Source: Caulobacter sp. 32-67-35 (GTDB taxonomy: Bacteria > Pseudomonadota > Alphaproteobacteria > Caulobacterales > Caulobacteraceae). From it: a DNA stretch of 64,000 nt. Position 1 is the stretch's first letter, and each line of letters opens with the position of its first letter. The notes beneath the pieces are model-generated. The model ran no database searches and had not been told where the DNA came from. It saw only the letters and a list, made by a program, of their open reading frames with translations. Where the stretch lies: the NCBI GenBank assembly GCA_002280875.1, contig NCEV01000006.1:1-64000 (forward strand), given 5' to 3'. Positions 54,176-64,000 of this stretch are shown here, piece after piece. The position numbers and the translations under genes are program-made.

Positions 54176-54186
54176 TTGTCAGACAA
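54176..54186 (-). promoter_or_regulatory. FadR/GntR-type operator candidate before GH97
   Basis: TTGTCAGACAA is a perfect dyad with the TTGT-N3-ACAA form bound by many FCD-GntR regulators, and lies 33 bases before the GH97 start. The FadR-type regulator encoded at 41160-41888 is a natural candidate, though 12 kb away. Confidence 0.5.
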
Positions 54187-54392
54187 TTAAACGGTCCTGG
54201 CGGCGGCGTCGAGCCTTGGGATACCGGTACCATCAACATTGCGGCGCACCTGTCGCAGGTGGACGGGCCACCTGACCCAACCGTCGGGCTCTGGCGGGTG
54301 CGGGGCAGGGGCGGCGAGAAAGCCTGGTTAGCGCGCCGTAACCAGCAACCTCCCGGCTTGCCGGATCATTCTGGGAGGCGAAGGAGCCGCCC

Positions 54393-54554
54393 GTGTGTCA
54401 GCGTCAGTATGAGGAATGGGCCAGTCTCTGGGAGGCGCTGTTCGGCGAGCCGCCGCCCATCGCGGCGGAAATCTCGCTGACCGCCCGGATCCTGGTGGCG
54501 TGCCTGCCGTCAGCCGAACCCTATGAGCCGGGGTCTAAACCGCCAGCGTCTTGA
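54393..54554 (+). CDS. Small 53-residue hypothetical protein
   Basis: GTG start with GGCGAAGGAG upstream. The sequence begins MCQRQYEEWASLWEALFGEP and is followed by PPPIAAEISLTARILVACLPS, compact and non-repetitive, with a plausible helix pair and no signal peptide. It overlaps the end of the MarR-type gene (opposite strand) by 20 bases. A dyad CTGGTTA-N8-TAACCAG sits at 54324-54345 upstream. I recognise no family; support is the ribosome site and amino acid composition. Confidence 0.5.
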   Translation: MCQRQYEEWASLWEALFGEPPPIAAEISLTARILVACLPSAEPYEPGSKPPAS

Positions 54555-54984
54555 GCCGGTCGCGCAGGGTGCCGAGGTCTTCCAGCGGCAGGTCCAGCTG
54601 GCAGAGGATCTTCTCGGGGATCTTCGCGGCCTGGTCGCGCAGGGCCTGACCCCTGTCTGTCAGGGTGATGATCACGCGGCGCTCGTCCTGGGGATCGCGG
54701 GCGCGGGCGATCAGCCCGCCGGCCTCCAGGCGCTTGAGCAGCGGGGTCAGGGTGCTGGAGTCGAGATCCAGCGCTTCGCCCAGGGCGCCGACCGTGCGAG
54801 GGCTCTGCTCCCACAAGACCAGCATGGCCAGATACTGCGGATAGGTCAGCCCCAGGGCGTCGAGCAGCGGGCGATACAGCCGCGTAACGCGGTTGGCCGC
54901 GCCATACAGAGCAAAGCACAGCTGACGGTCGAGGCGCAGGGCCTCGACCGGAGCGGAGACAGGCGCGGGCTTGGTCTGGCTCAT
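54535..54984 (-). CDS. ohrR: OhrR-type MarR-family repressor
   Basis: 149 residues, MarR winged helix: LTYPQYLAMLVLWEQSPRTVGALGEALDLDSSTLTPLLKRLEAGGLIARARDPQDERRVIITLT. The peroxide-sensing Cys is in LDRQLCFALYGAANRV (about residue 22), with the characteristic Tyr next to it and TYPQY downstream, as in OhrR. Oxidation by organic hydroperoxide releases it from DNA. It directly follows ohr with a 4-base overlap and likely represses both through the sites at 55430-55488. Confidence 0.9.
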   Translation of the reverse strand: MSQTKPAPVSAPVEALRLDRQLCFALYGAANRVTRLYRPLLDALGLTYPQYLAMLVLWEQSPRTVGALGEALDLDSSTLTPLLKRLEAGGLIARARDPQDERRVIITLTDRGQALRDQAAKIPEKILCQLDLPLEDLGTLRDRLKTLAV

Positions 54985-55397
54985 GCGGCCTTTACGGTGA
55001 TGGCGACATCGATATTGCCGCGTGTGGCGTTCGAATAGGGACAGACCTTGTGCGCCGTCGCAACCAGGGCTTCGGCGTCGGCCTGCGACAGGCCCTGGGT
55101 TTCGACCTCCAGCGCGACTTCCAGCTTGAAGCCGACCTCGATGGGCAGAAGGCCCACGACCCCGGTCACCTGCGAGCCGGTCAGGGCGATCTTCTGCTGG
55201 CGGGCCACGTGACCCATGGCGCTCTGGAAACAGGCGGCATAGCCGGCCGCGAACAGCTGCTCGGGATTGGAACCGGTCTCCTGGCCGCCCAGGACCTTGG
55301 GCATCGACAGTTGCAGGTCCAGCAGGCCGTCGTCGCTGCGGACGTGGCCTTCGCGGCCGCCAACAACCGTGGCGCGGGCTTCATACAGAGTGCTCAT
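54981..55397 (-). CDS. ohr: Organic hydroperoxide resistance peroxiredoxin Ohr
   Basis: 138 residues, OsmC/Ohr fold. The two reactive cysteines are in AAGYAACFQSAMGHVA (about 60) and AHKVCPYSNATRGNID (about 124), and the conserved Glu/Arg-type environment (GQETGSNPEQLFAAG) is present. It reduces organic and fatty-acid hydroperoxides with lipoylated proteins as donor. CPYSNATRGN separates Ohr from OsmC. SD AGGAG. First gene of the ohr-ohrR operon. Confidence 0.93.
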   Translation of the reverse strand: MSTLYEARATVVGGREGHVRSDDGLLDLQLSMPKVLGGQETGSNPEQLFAAGYAACFQSAMGHVARQQKIALTGSQVTGVVGLLPIEVGFKLEVALEVETQGLSQADAEALVATAHKVCPYSNATRGNIDVAITVKAA

Positions 55398-55429
55398 GGG
55401 TCGCTCCTTGCGATGTAACAGTGAGAGCG

Positions 55430-55488
55430 ATTTAATCGTGTGCGATATAATTGCAAGAGGCGTCGCTGGAAATAGATCGTGCGCGATC
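55430..55488 (-). promoter_or_regulatory. Twin candidate OhrR operators
   Basis: ATTTAATCG-TGTG-CGATATAAT (55430-55451) and GATCG-TGCG-CGATC (55475-55488) share the core ATCG-TG(T/C)G-CGAT. Their centres are 41 bases apart, nearly four helical turns. The first lies 33 bases before the ohr start, placing it over the promoter. Confidence 0.55.
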
Positions 55489-55511
55489 GTTTTTGTTGGA
55501 GTCTGGCCCGA

Positions 55512-56219
55512 CTAGGCCGCCCAGGCGGCCGCGAAGCGCTTGAGCAGCGAGCGAGCGGCGCTCTCGGCGTTGGAGGTCACGGCCTCCAGCCGCAGGAACA
55601 GATCGCCGGCCACATGACCGCCGCGCGCGGGCAAGCCCTGGCCCGGCAGCCGGACCAGACCGCGCGAGGCGGCCTTGGTCGAAATCCAGGCCAGGCGCGG
55701 ACCCAGGGCAGTTTCCACCTCGACCCGGCCGCCTTCGGCCAGGACCCGCTTGTCGATCTTGCCCGTCAGCCACAGGTCGTCGCCGCGGATCAGCGCCTCG
55801 CGCGCCCCCTTGTGACGGACCACGAAGGTGACGCCATCGACGCGGACCTTGTCTCCCGCGCGCAAGCCCGCGGGCAGTTTCAGGCGCAGCTTGCGGCCGT
55901 CGATGGCCAGGTCCATGGCGCCGCCTTCGACGGCGGTGGCGACATCGATTTCCAGCGTCGCCTGTGCGGCTTCAGCGGCGGGCCTGGTGCAGGCCGGCGG
56001 GAAATGGATCGCGCGGGGCGGCGGCTGGTCCTGCAGCAGACGGTAGGCGGCCAGCACTTCGCGAAACAGGGCCGCATCGCCGCCAGGACGGTCGGGGTGA
56101 GCGCGCTTGGCCGCTTCGCGATAGGCTGCGCGCAGTTCGCGCTCGCCGGCGCCGGGCGCCACGCCGAGCAGGGCGCGGGCAGCGGAAAGGGTCAGGGAAG
56201 AGGCGGGCCGTGCAGACAT
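55512..56219 (-). CDS. DnaJ-like J-domain protein
   Basis: 235 residues. N-terminal J domain (about 8-68) with HPD motif in AKRAHPDRPGGDAALF. The rest matches the DnaJ C-terminal substrate-binding sheets: IDVATAVEGGAMDLAIDGRKLRLKLPAGLRAGDKVRV, then RGDDLWLTGKIDKRVLAEGGRVEVETALGPRLAWI and LVRLPGQGLPARGGHVAGDLFLRL. The Gly/Phe and zinc-finger regions are absent, so it is a type II (CbpA-like) co-chaperone of reduced size. It stands alone. Confidence 0.88.
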   Translation of the reverse strand: MSARPASSLTLSAARALLGVAPGAGERELRAAYREAAKRAHPDRPGGDAALFREVLAAYRLLQDQPPPRAIHFPPACTRPAAEAAQATLEIDVATAVEGGAMDLAIDGRKLRLKLPAGLRAGDKVRVDGVTFVVRHKGAREALIRGDDLWLTGKIDKRVLAEGGRVEVETALGPRLAWISTKAASRGLVRLPGQGLPARGGHVAGDLFLRLEAVTSNAESAARSLLKRFAAAWAA

Positions 56220-56268
56220 CCCGTCGACCCTGCCGGGACTTGGTCAACGCCGGGTTAAGTTAAGACTC

Positions 56269-56577
56269 TCAGCGCCGGATCAGGGCCGACGCCAGGGCGA
56301 GAAGCACAGCCATGGCGACGATGAAGACGCCGGCTGTCGCCCAGGCGGTGGGTGGCGCGGGTCGCGGGTCGGCCAGGCCGGCGAGCGCCCGACGAAGTCT
56401 GGCGCCGGCGAGCAAGACCAAAAAGGCCCCTATCATCACGCTCGGCGACAATGACAGGACCGCATCTGTCCATCCGGTGAAGGGGCGCTGGCGCACGACG
56501 TCGATCGCCAGCACGGTTCCAGCGATGATCGTCGCGCCGGTCATCTCGATCCAGGCCGCGACCAGAAGATGTCTCAT
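56269..56577 (-). CDS. Small hypothetical membrane protein
   Basis: 102 residues with three hydrophobic segments: about 6-26 (VAAWIEMTGATIIAGTVLAI), 45-62 (LSPSVMIGAFLVLLAGARL) and 80-99 (ATAGVFIVAMAVLLALASAL). Basic residues between the second and third suggest an inside loop. No family recognised. It is followed after about 50 bases by the DnaJ-like gene on the same strand and diverges from pdxH. Confidence 0.6.
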   Translation of the reverse strand: MRHLLVAAWIEMTGATIIAGTVLAIDVVRQRPFTGWTDAVLSLSPSVMIGAFLVLLAGARLRRALAGLADPRPAPPTAWATAGVFIVAMAVLLALASALIRR

Positions 56578-56676
56578 GCGGGATGTCCCTAGCTCATACG
56601 ACCTATGGGTGCATTATCGGGCAAAGCGCGTCAAGCTGCTGTGGCGGCGTGGCCGGGGCGGGTCTATATCCCGCCC

Positions 56677-57342
56677 ATGACCGACGAAACCCTGATCCCC
56701 GCCTCGCCCAGCGAGGACGACTATGTCCGCCAGGTGACGCAGGCGACGCCCTTGCCCCTTCTCCCGGAAAACGATCCGTTTGCGCTGTTTTCCGAGTGGC
56801 TGGCCGAGGCCGGCAAGAAGGAGCCCAACGATCCCAACGCGGTGGCGGTGTCGACGGTCGACGCCGACGGCATGCCGGATTCGCGCATGGTGCTGCTGAA
56901 GGATTTCGATCAGCGCGGCTTTGTCTTCTACACCAACACCCAGAGCGCCAAGGGGGTTGAGCTGAACGCCCACCCCAAGGCGGCGCTGCTGTTTCACTGG
57001 AAATCCCTGCGCCGCCAGGTGCGGATCCGCGGCCTGGTCGAGCCGGTCAGCGAGGCCGAGGCCGACGCCTATTTCGCCAGCCGCGCCCGCCACAGCCAGC
57101 TGGGCGCCTGGGCCAGCGACCAGTCGCGGCCACTACCCGATCGCCTGGCGCTCGAGAAGCGGGTCGCCGAGATGGGCCTGAAGTTTGGCCTCGGCAAGGT
57201 CCCGCGTCCGCCCCACTGGTCGGGCTATCGCGTCGTCCCGCAGGTCATGGAGTTCTGGCGCGACCGGCCCTTCCGTCTGCATGAACGACTGGTCTATGGC
57301 CGGGCCGGCGACGGCTGGACGACAACGCGGCTTTACCCCTGA
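56677..57342 (+). CDS. pdxH: Pyridoxamine 5'-phosphate oxidase
   Basis: 221 residues from ATG 56677. FMN-binding split barrel with [33 protein letters not shown] near 50, [26 protein letters not shown], and the C-terminal PdxH signature [18 protein letters not shown]...[10 protein letters not shown]. It oxidises PNP and PMP to pyridoxal phosphate. Its stop is 1 base from the TetR gene's end on the other strand. Confidence 0.95.
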   Translation: MTDETLIPASPSEDDYVRQVTQATPLPLLPENDPFALFSEWLAEAGKKEPNDPNAVAVSTVDADGMPDSRMVLLKDFDQRGFVFYTNTQSAKGVELNAHPKAALLFHWKSLRRQVRIRGLVEPVSEAEADAYFASRARHSQLGAWASDQSRPLPDRLALEKRVAEMGLKFGLGKVPRPPHWSGYRVVPQVMEFWRDRPFRLHERLVYGRAGDGWTTTRLYP

Positions 57343-57343
57343 G

Positions 57344-57964
57344 TCATTTGCTCGCGTAGCGCGCCAGAAAGGTTTCGACCGCATCGGCGCAGATGTGGGG
57401 CAGGGGGCGCTGGGTCAGGGTTTCGTCGCCGGTAGTGAGGCCCAGCATCAGGGTGGCCTGTTCGATCATGCCCATCAGCTGGCCGGCCGCCCAGGACGGC
57501 TTTTCGACGGTGATCTCGCCAGTTTCGATCAGATCGTTGATCACCGAGATCGCCGCACCGCCCAGTTCATCTCGGGCGCTGTGCAGGAAATACTCCGCCA
57601 CATCGTCAAAGCGCCGGCGCTCGGCCGTGATCAGGCGGAACATGGCCCGCGTCAGCGGCCTGGTCAGGAAGTCTCCATAGGCTTTGGAGAAGGCCAGAAG
57701 ACGCTTGCGGGCGTCGCCTCTTGTCCGGACGCTTTCGCGCACCGGGGCGGCGATGTCGTGGGCCGCTTCGCGAACAACCACCTTGAAGAGATCGGCCTTG
57801 CCGGGGAAATAGGCATAGAGCGTCGCTGTCGAGACGTTTGCAGCCCTGGCCACAACCTCCATGCCGGCGTCGCGATAGCCTTCGCGCAGGAACTGGACCC
57901 GCGCTGCGGCCACGATTTCGCTTCTCTTGTGTTCAGCCCTCTTGAGGCCCGCGCCCATCAGCAT
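57344..57964 (-). CDS. TetR-family transcriptional regulator
   Basis: 206 residues from ATG 57964 (57958 also possible; the longer frame begins with TTG at 57997). The DNA-binding domain is RSEIVAAARVQFLREGYRDAGMEVVARAANVSTATLYAYFPGKADLFKVVV, a textbook TetR helix-turn-helix. The C-terminal domain contains MFRLITAERRRFDDVAEYF, the pattern of the AcrR-like group with a TetR_C domain. Ligand and target unknown. Divergent from the kinase-fusion gene, which is its most likely neighbour target. Confidence 0.88.
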   Translation of the reverse strand: MLMGAGLKRAEHKRSEIVAAARVQFLREGYRDAGMEVVARAANVSTATLYAYFPGKADLFKVVVREAAHDIAAPVRESVRTRGDARKRLLAFSKAYGDFLTRPLTRAMFRLITAERRRFDDVAEYFLHSARDELGGAAISVINDLIETGEITVEKPSWAAGQLMGMIEQATLMLGLTTGDETLTQRPLPHICADAVETFLARYASK

Positions 57965-58107
57965 CTTGGATAAACTCAAACCGCTACTGGGCTGCAAGTT
58001 AATCGGGTATTTCGAATCGACGCAAGTCAGGGGCGAGGACTTCGCGACCGGATTCGGTTATGGGACCCCGGCGCAGGGTTTCGAGCGCGACTTGACAGGA
58101 TTTGGGC

Positions 58108-59607
58108 GTGAACAAGGACGCTGAGAGTGCGCGCGAGCAGGAGGTGGCCGCCTGGTTCGCCGACCGCGCCGAAAACACCATCGAGACCTCATGCGCCCGG
58201 GTGTTCCTGATCGGCGACGCCGCCTTCAAGGTGAAGCGACCGGTTGATTTCGGCTTTCTGGACTATTCCACCCTGGAGTTGCGGCGATGGGCGCTGGAGC
58301 GGGAGCTGACCTTCAACCGCGCCGCCGCGCCGGACATCTATCGCACCGTTCGGCGACTGACCCGTGACGCCCAGGGCGGCCTTGAGGTCGATGGCGAGGG
58401 CGAGGTCGTTGAATATGCTCTGGAGATGCGCCGCTTTGACGAGCAGGGCGTTCTGGCCACACAGCCCTGGGCGATCGACGATGCGCTGGAAGACTCGCTG
58501 GGTCGCACCGTGGCGCGTTTCCACGCCGGGGCCACCCTGCGGCCGCAGGGCGGGGGCGTCCACGCCCTGGGCTACACAATCCGCTCAAACGCCAATCTGC
58601 TGCGAGGCCTGGCGCCGCGTCTGGGCAGCCTGGCGGTCGAGCGCCTGATCGCCGAGACGGATCTGGCGCTCGACCGCCTCGGCCCCCTGCTGGACGCCCG
58701 CGCGGCGGAGGGCTTTGCCCGCCACTGTCATGGCGACCTGCATCTGGGCAATATCCTGATCGAGAACGGTCAGCCGATCCTGTTTGACTGCATCGAGTTC
58801 AACGACACCCTGTCGGACATCGACATCCAGTACGATCTGGCGTTCCTGCTGATGGACCTGGATTTCCGCCGTCGTCGCGACGCGGCTGGCCGGGTTTTGA
58901 ACGCCTATCTCGACGAGGCTGCCCGGGCGTTCGGCGCCGGCCTGTGGTCAGGGCTGGCCGCCCTGCCGCTGATGCTGTCGGTGCGCGCGGCCGTTCGCAC
59001 CCACGTCTGGGCCTATACGGGCGACGACGAGGCGGCGCGGGCCTATCTGGCCACGGCTCTGGAGCATCTGGCCCCGCGCCCCGTCAGCCTGGTGGCGACT
59101 GGCGGCCTGTCGGGCTCGGGCAAATCGACCTTCGCCCGGGTCTGCGCGCCGGGCCTGGGCTCGGCGCCGGGCGCGGTGGTTCTGCGCACCGACGAGATCC
59201 GCAAGCGCCTGTGGGGCGTGCCCTCGCTGCAGCGCCTGCCGCGCGAGGCCTATACGCCGGAGATGAGCGTCCGGGTCTATGACCAGCTGTTCGATGATGC
59301 AGCCCTGGCCCTGAAGGCGGGTCGTTCGGTGGTGCTGGACGCGGTGTTCATGAAGCCGGAGGAGCGCGCGCGCGCCGAGGCCCTGGCCGCCGCGGCCGAT
59401 GTGGCCTTTCAGGGGGTCTGGCTGGAAGCCCCGCCCGAGGTGCTGCGCGCCCGCGTCGCCGCCCGGGTCAATGACGCCTCGGACGCCGACGTCGCCGTGC
59501 TGGAAACCCAGCTGACCCGCGAGACCGGCGAGATCGCCTGGCGCAGGGTCGACACGGTCAGCGCCTTTGAGGACGAGGCGCGGACCCTGGCGGAGACTTT
59601 GGGCTAG
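58108..59607 (+). CDS. APH-like kinase fused to a P-loop kinase domain
   Basis: 499 residues from GTG 58108 (AGGAT upstream). The N-terminal part (about 20-315) has an aminoglycoside-phosphotransferase-like fold: AAFKVKRPVDFGFLDYS with the ATP Lys, catalytic HCHGDLHLGNILIENGQPILFDCIEFND near 206-233. The C-terminal part has Walker A GGLSGSGKST (about 332) and RTDEIRKRLWG plus a DAVFMKPEERARAEALA helix, the layout of zeta-toxin/gluconate-kinase-like P-loop kinases. Fused proteins of this kind (COG2187 + COG0645) are widespread but their substrate is unknown. Divergent from a TetR regulator. Confidence 0.85.
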   Translation: MNKDAESAREQEVAAWFADRAENTIETSCARVFLIGDAAFKVKRPVDFGFLDYSTLELRRWALERELTFNRAAAPDIYRTVRRLTRDAQGGLEVDGEGEVVEYALEMRRFDEQGVLATQPWAIDDALEDSLGRTVARFHAGATLRPQGGGVHALGYTIRSNANLLRGLAPRLGSLAVERLIAETDLALDRLGPLLDARAAEGFARHCHGDLHLGNILIENGQPILFDCIEFNDTLSDIDIQYDLAFLLMDLDFRRRRDAAGRVLNAYLDEAARAFGAGLWSGLAALPLMLSVRAAVRTHVWAYTGDDEAARAYLATALEHLAPRPVSLVATGGLSGSGKSTFARVCAPGLGSAPGAVVLRTDEIRKRLWGVPSLQRLPREAYTPEMSVRVYDQLFDDAALALKAGRSVVLDAVFMKPEERARAEALAAAADVAFQGVWLEAPPEVLRARVAARVNDASDADVAVLETQLTRETGEIAWRRVDTVSAFEDEARTLAETLG

Positions 59608-59622
59608 GGGCCAGGAAATACT

Positions 59623-61341
59623 CTAGGCGGCGTCGTGCAGCGCCTCGGCGCGCGGCGCGTCGGGGTCGACGGCGCGGGCGATGGCGTTGATCAGGGCGGC
59701 CGGCTTGACCGGTTTGCCCAGATGATCGTTGAAGCCCATCTCCAGAAAGCGCTCGCGGTCGCCCGCCATGGTCGAGGCCGTCAGGGCGATGACCGGCAGG
59801 GCGGGATCACCGGCCGCGCCCGAACGGATCGCCTCCAGCGCCGTGATGCCGTCCATCACCGGCATGTTGATGTCCATCAGCACGCAGTCGAAGTGGCCGT
59901 CCGCCAAGGCGTCCAGCGCCGCCTGTCCGTGATCGACCACGGTCAGGGACAGCCCTGTGGCTTCCAGCATGGTCTGGACCACCAGCTGGTTGATTTCATT
60001 GTCCTCGGCCATCAGTACGCGGATCGAGGCCATCGCGCCTTCGCGTTCGTCCTCGGCCGGATTCGCAGCGAGCTGGGGCTCGGCGATCGGCGCGCGGATG
60101 CTGAACTTGAAGCAGGCGCCGGTCTTGGACGGCTCCAGCGTCAGGTCTCCGCCCATCTGGCGGGCCAGGGCGCGGGAGATCGTCAGCCCAAGGCCGACGC
60201 CGCCATGCCGGCGCGAGATCGTGTCATCGGCCTGGGTGAAGCTCTCAAAGACCCGGTCTGTCGCTTCGGGCGGTACGCCCGGGCCGGTGTCGCGCACGGC
60301 AAAGACGATGGCGCGCCGTCCCTCGATCTCAGGGACCGGGCAATGAACATGAACCTCGACGCCGCCCTCGGTCGTAAACTTCAGGGCGTTGGAGATCAGG
60401 TTGGTCAACACCTGCCTGATGCGCAGGGCGTCACCCAGGATCCAGGCGGGGGCGTCGGCGTCGAACCGCAGGGCGATGTCCAGGTTCTTGACCATGGCGA
60501 CGTCGCGCCAGGCGTCGACAACATCGCGCACGGTCTCTTCCAGCCTGAACGGCGCAGGCGTCAGCTCGACCTTGCCCGCCTCGATACGCGACAGGTCCAG
60601 CACGTCATTGAGCAGTTGCATCAGGTTGTCGCCGGACCGGATCATCAGCCGGACCTGCTCGCGCTGGGTCTCGTTGAGGCCCGAGCGCGACAGCGCGTGG
60701 GCCATGCCCAGCAGGCCGTTCATCGGCGTACGCAGCTCATGGCTGGTGACGGCGATGAAGGTCGATTTGGCGCGGGTGGCTTCCAGGGCCCGCTCGCGTT
60801 CTTCGCGCAGGCCGTTGGTCAGCTCGTCCATGCGCCGGGCGGCGGCGCGGTTGGCGATCATCGTATTGATCGTGCTCAGCGTCACGATCAGCAGGCCCCA
60901 GCGCGCCGTCTGCGGACCGATGCCCTGCGCGTCATAGAAGAAGAACGGAAACACGATCAGGCTGGTCAGGGGCGCGACGCCGCTGACCGCGATCAGGGTC
61001 CACGGCTGATGGCGGAAATTCTGGGTGTAGACGATCTGACCGACCCAGACCGCGAGGGCCGCCAGCTTTAAGTCGGCGATGTCGGACAGCCACAGCATGG
61101 CGGCCAGTCCGGACCAGGTGATGTTGATCGGCAGGGCGGCCAGAACAAAGGCCGCGCGCAGGACGGGCGAGCCGGTGACGCCGGGCCTGAACCTGCGGGT
61201 CGCCAAACGCGCCAGGCCTTCGCCGGCCAGAAGGCAGGCCAGCCAGGCCATCGCCGTGGGCAGCCCCAGCGCGGGCGCCATGACGACGGACGCCAGAAGG
61301 GCCGAGATGAGACGCGACGGCAGCAGGCGATGGGTATCCAT
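59623..61341 (-). CDS. Hybrid sensor histidine kinase
   Basis: 572 residues from ATG 61341 (GAGG upstream); a TTG at 61392 would add 17. About five to six N-terminal membrane helices (residues 10-165) form a sensor without obvious PAS. HisKA carries the phosphorylated His201 in VTSHELRTPMNG. The HATPase domain has N (NLISNALKF), G1 (DTGPGVPP), F and G2 (GGVGLGLTISRALA) boxes. A receiver domain at the end has the AEDNEIN pocket, the phosphoacceptor Asp in CVLMDINMPVMDG and the Lys in LGKPVKP. No separate response regulator or Hpt gene is adjacent. Signal unknown. Confidence 0.92.
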   Translation of the reverse strand: MDTHRLLPSRLISALLASVVMAPALGLPTAMAWLACLLAGEGLARLATRRFRPGVTGSPVLRAAFVLAALPINITWSGLAAMLWLSDIADLKLAALAVWVGQIVYTQNFRHQPWTLIAVSGVAPLTSLIVFPFFFYDAQGIGPQTARWGLLIVTLSTINTMIANRAAARRMDELTNGLREERERALEATRAKSTFIAVTSHELRTPMNGLLGMAHALSRSGLNETQREQVRLMIRSGDNLMQLLNDVLDLSRIEAGKVELTPAPFRLEETVRDVVDAWRDVAMVKNLDIALRFDADAPAWILGDALRIRQVLTNLISNALKFTTEGGVEVHVHCPVPEIEGRRAIVFAVRDTGPGVPPEATDRVFESFTQADDTISRRHGGVGLGLTISRALARQMGGDLTLEPSKTGACFKFSIRAPIAEPQLAANPAEDEREGAMASIRVLMAEDNEINQLVVQTMLEATGLSLTVVDHGQAALDALADGHFDCVLMDINMPVMDGITALEAIRSGAAGDPALPVIALTASTMAGDRERFLEMGFNDHLGKPVKPAALINAIARAVDPDAPRAEALHDAA

Positions 61342-61633
61342 CGCCACCTCGTCCAGCCGTTCGTCGGCCCAAGGGGATTGCAGCAAGCGCAAGGAATTGT
61401 CCTGATGGGGCCAGGGCGGCCGCCGAGCGCCAAGGATACTCTTTTAGGGGAAACGAGACCTTGAGGCGGCCTGCGACGGATCAGCGCGGGCGCGAGCCGG
61501 GCGCCCCGACGCAACCTTACGCCGTTCGGCGAACGCCAAGATGATCGCCCGGTGCGCGCGGCGCGTTGCGCGGACAAGCTCCGCCCGATAGCTTCTCCCG
61601 CATAACAAGAAGCCTTTCGGGAGAGCCAGTTCG
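61342..61633. promoter_or_regulatory. Divergent intergenic region, kinase and ligase genes
   Basis: 292 bases between the hybrid kinase and the acyl-CoA ligase. The kinase-side part may still be translated if the TTG at 61392 is used. No strong hairpin or T-tract is visible. AT-rich patch CTCTTTTAGGGGAAAC lies at about 61439-61454. The ligase ribosome site GGGAGA is at about 61619-61624. Confidence 0.4.

Positions 61634-64000
<2,367 letters not shown>

Overview
The window is about 67% GC and densely packed. Gene content and order point to a Caulobacteraceae alphaproteobacterium, most likely Caulobacter. Supporting evidence is Caulobacter-type flagellins, a bactofilin, a CheW, the aroB-aroK / xerD neighbourhood, the bolA - DnaJ-like - cobS order typical of Alphaproteobacteria, and an operator identical to what I remember of the Caulobacter xylose operator. 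The species call is inference. I saw no rRNA, tRNA, CRISPR array or insertion sequence.

Layout. 1-5.8 kb: a truncated LysR tail, a TerB-like / small ORF / TerC operon, a zinc alcohol dehydrogenase, CheW, a small surface protein and a bactofilin. 5.8-11.8 kb: small proteins, then an AT-rich accessory patch (HigB-HigA toxin-antitoxin plus a HEPN/AbiU2-like gene) lying against cobS, then an RcnB-like protein, a PAP2 phosphatase, a DnaJ-like protein and BolA. 11.8-20 kb: cytidine deaminase, a single-domain response regulator, a CorC/CNNM protein, an ArsR-SRPBCC pair, aroB-aroK, a secreted unknown and xerD. 20-33.8 kb: PadR plus a membrane protein, an NhaD/ArsB-like permease, an aldo/keto reductase, a duplicated HxlR regulator, an SCP-x-type thiolase, a carotenoid oxygenase, a sorbosone-dehydrogenase-like lipoprotein, and the YbbA-YbbP ABC system divergent from a TesA-like esterase. 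33.8-41 kb: an RND pump and its adaptor, a GST, a thiolase and an aldo/keto reductase.

41-54.2 kb is a sugar-catabolism region interrupted by two flagellin genes. It holds a FadR-type regulator, a sodium:solute symporter, KDPGal aldolase, KDGal kinase and an IlvD/Edd-type sugar-acid dehydratase. Opposite these is a GH31 alpha-xylosidase with a PA14 insert, and beyond the flagellins a GH97 glycosidase of the retaining (alpha-galactosidase-like) type. Together they suggest trimming of xylo- and galacto-oligosaccharides such as xyloglucan and galactose oxidation through a DeLey-Doudoroff-like route. The sugar dehydrogenase and lactonase are not obvious here. 54.2-64 kb: OhrR-Ohr, a DnaJ-like protein, PdxH, a TetR, an APH-like/P-loop kinase fusion, a hybrid histidine kinase, and an acyl-CoA ligase that continues into membrane segments and the start of a DUF1499 domain before the window ends.

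The points most worth a second look are: the acyl-CoA ligase-DUF1499 fusion; two tandem flagellin genes both deleted at the same point, the second out of frame; a symporter with no stop codon whose frame runs through the next gene; and the small HigBA/HEPN patch beside cobS.
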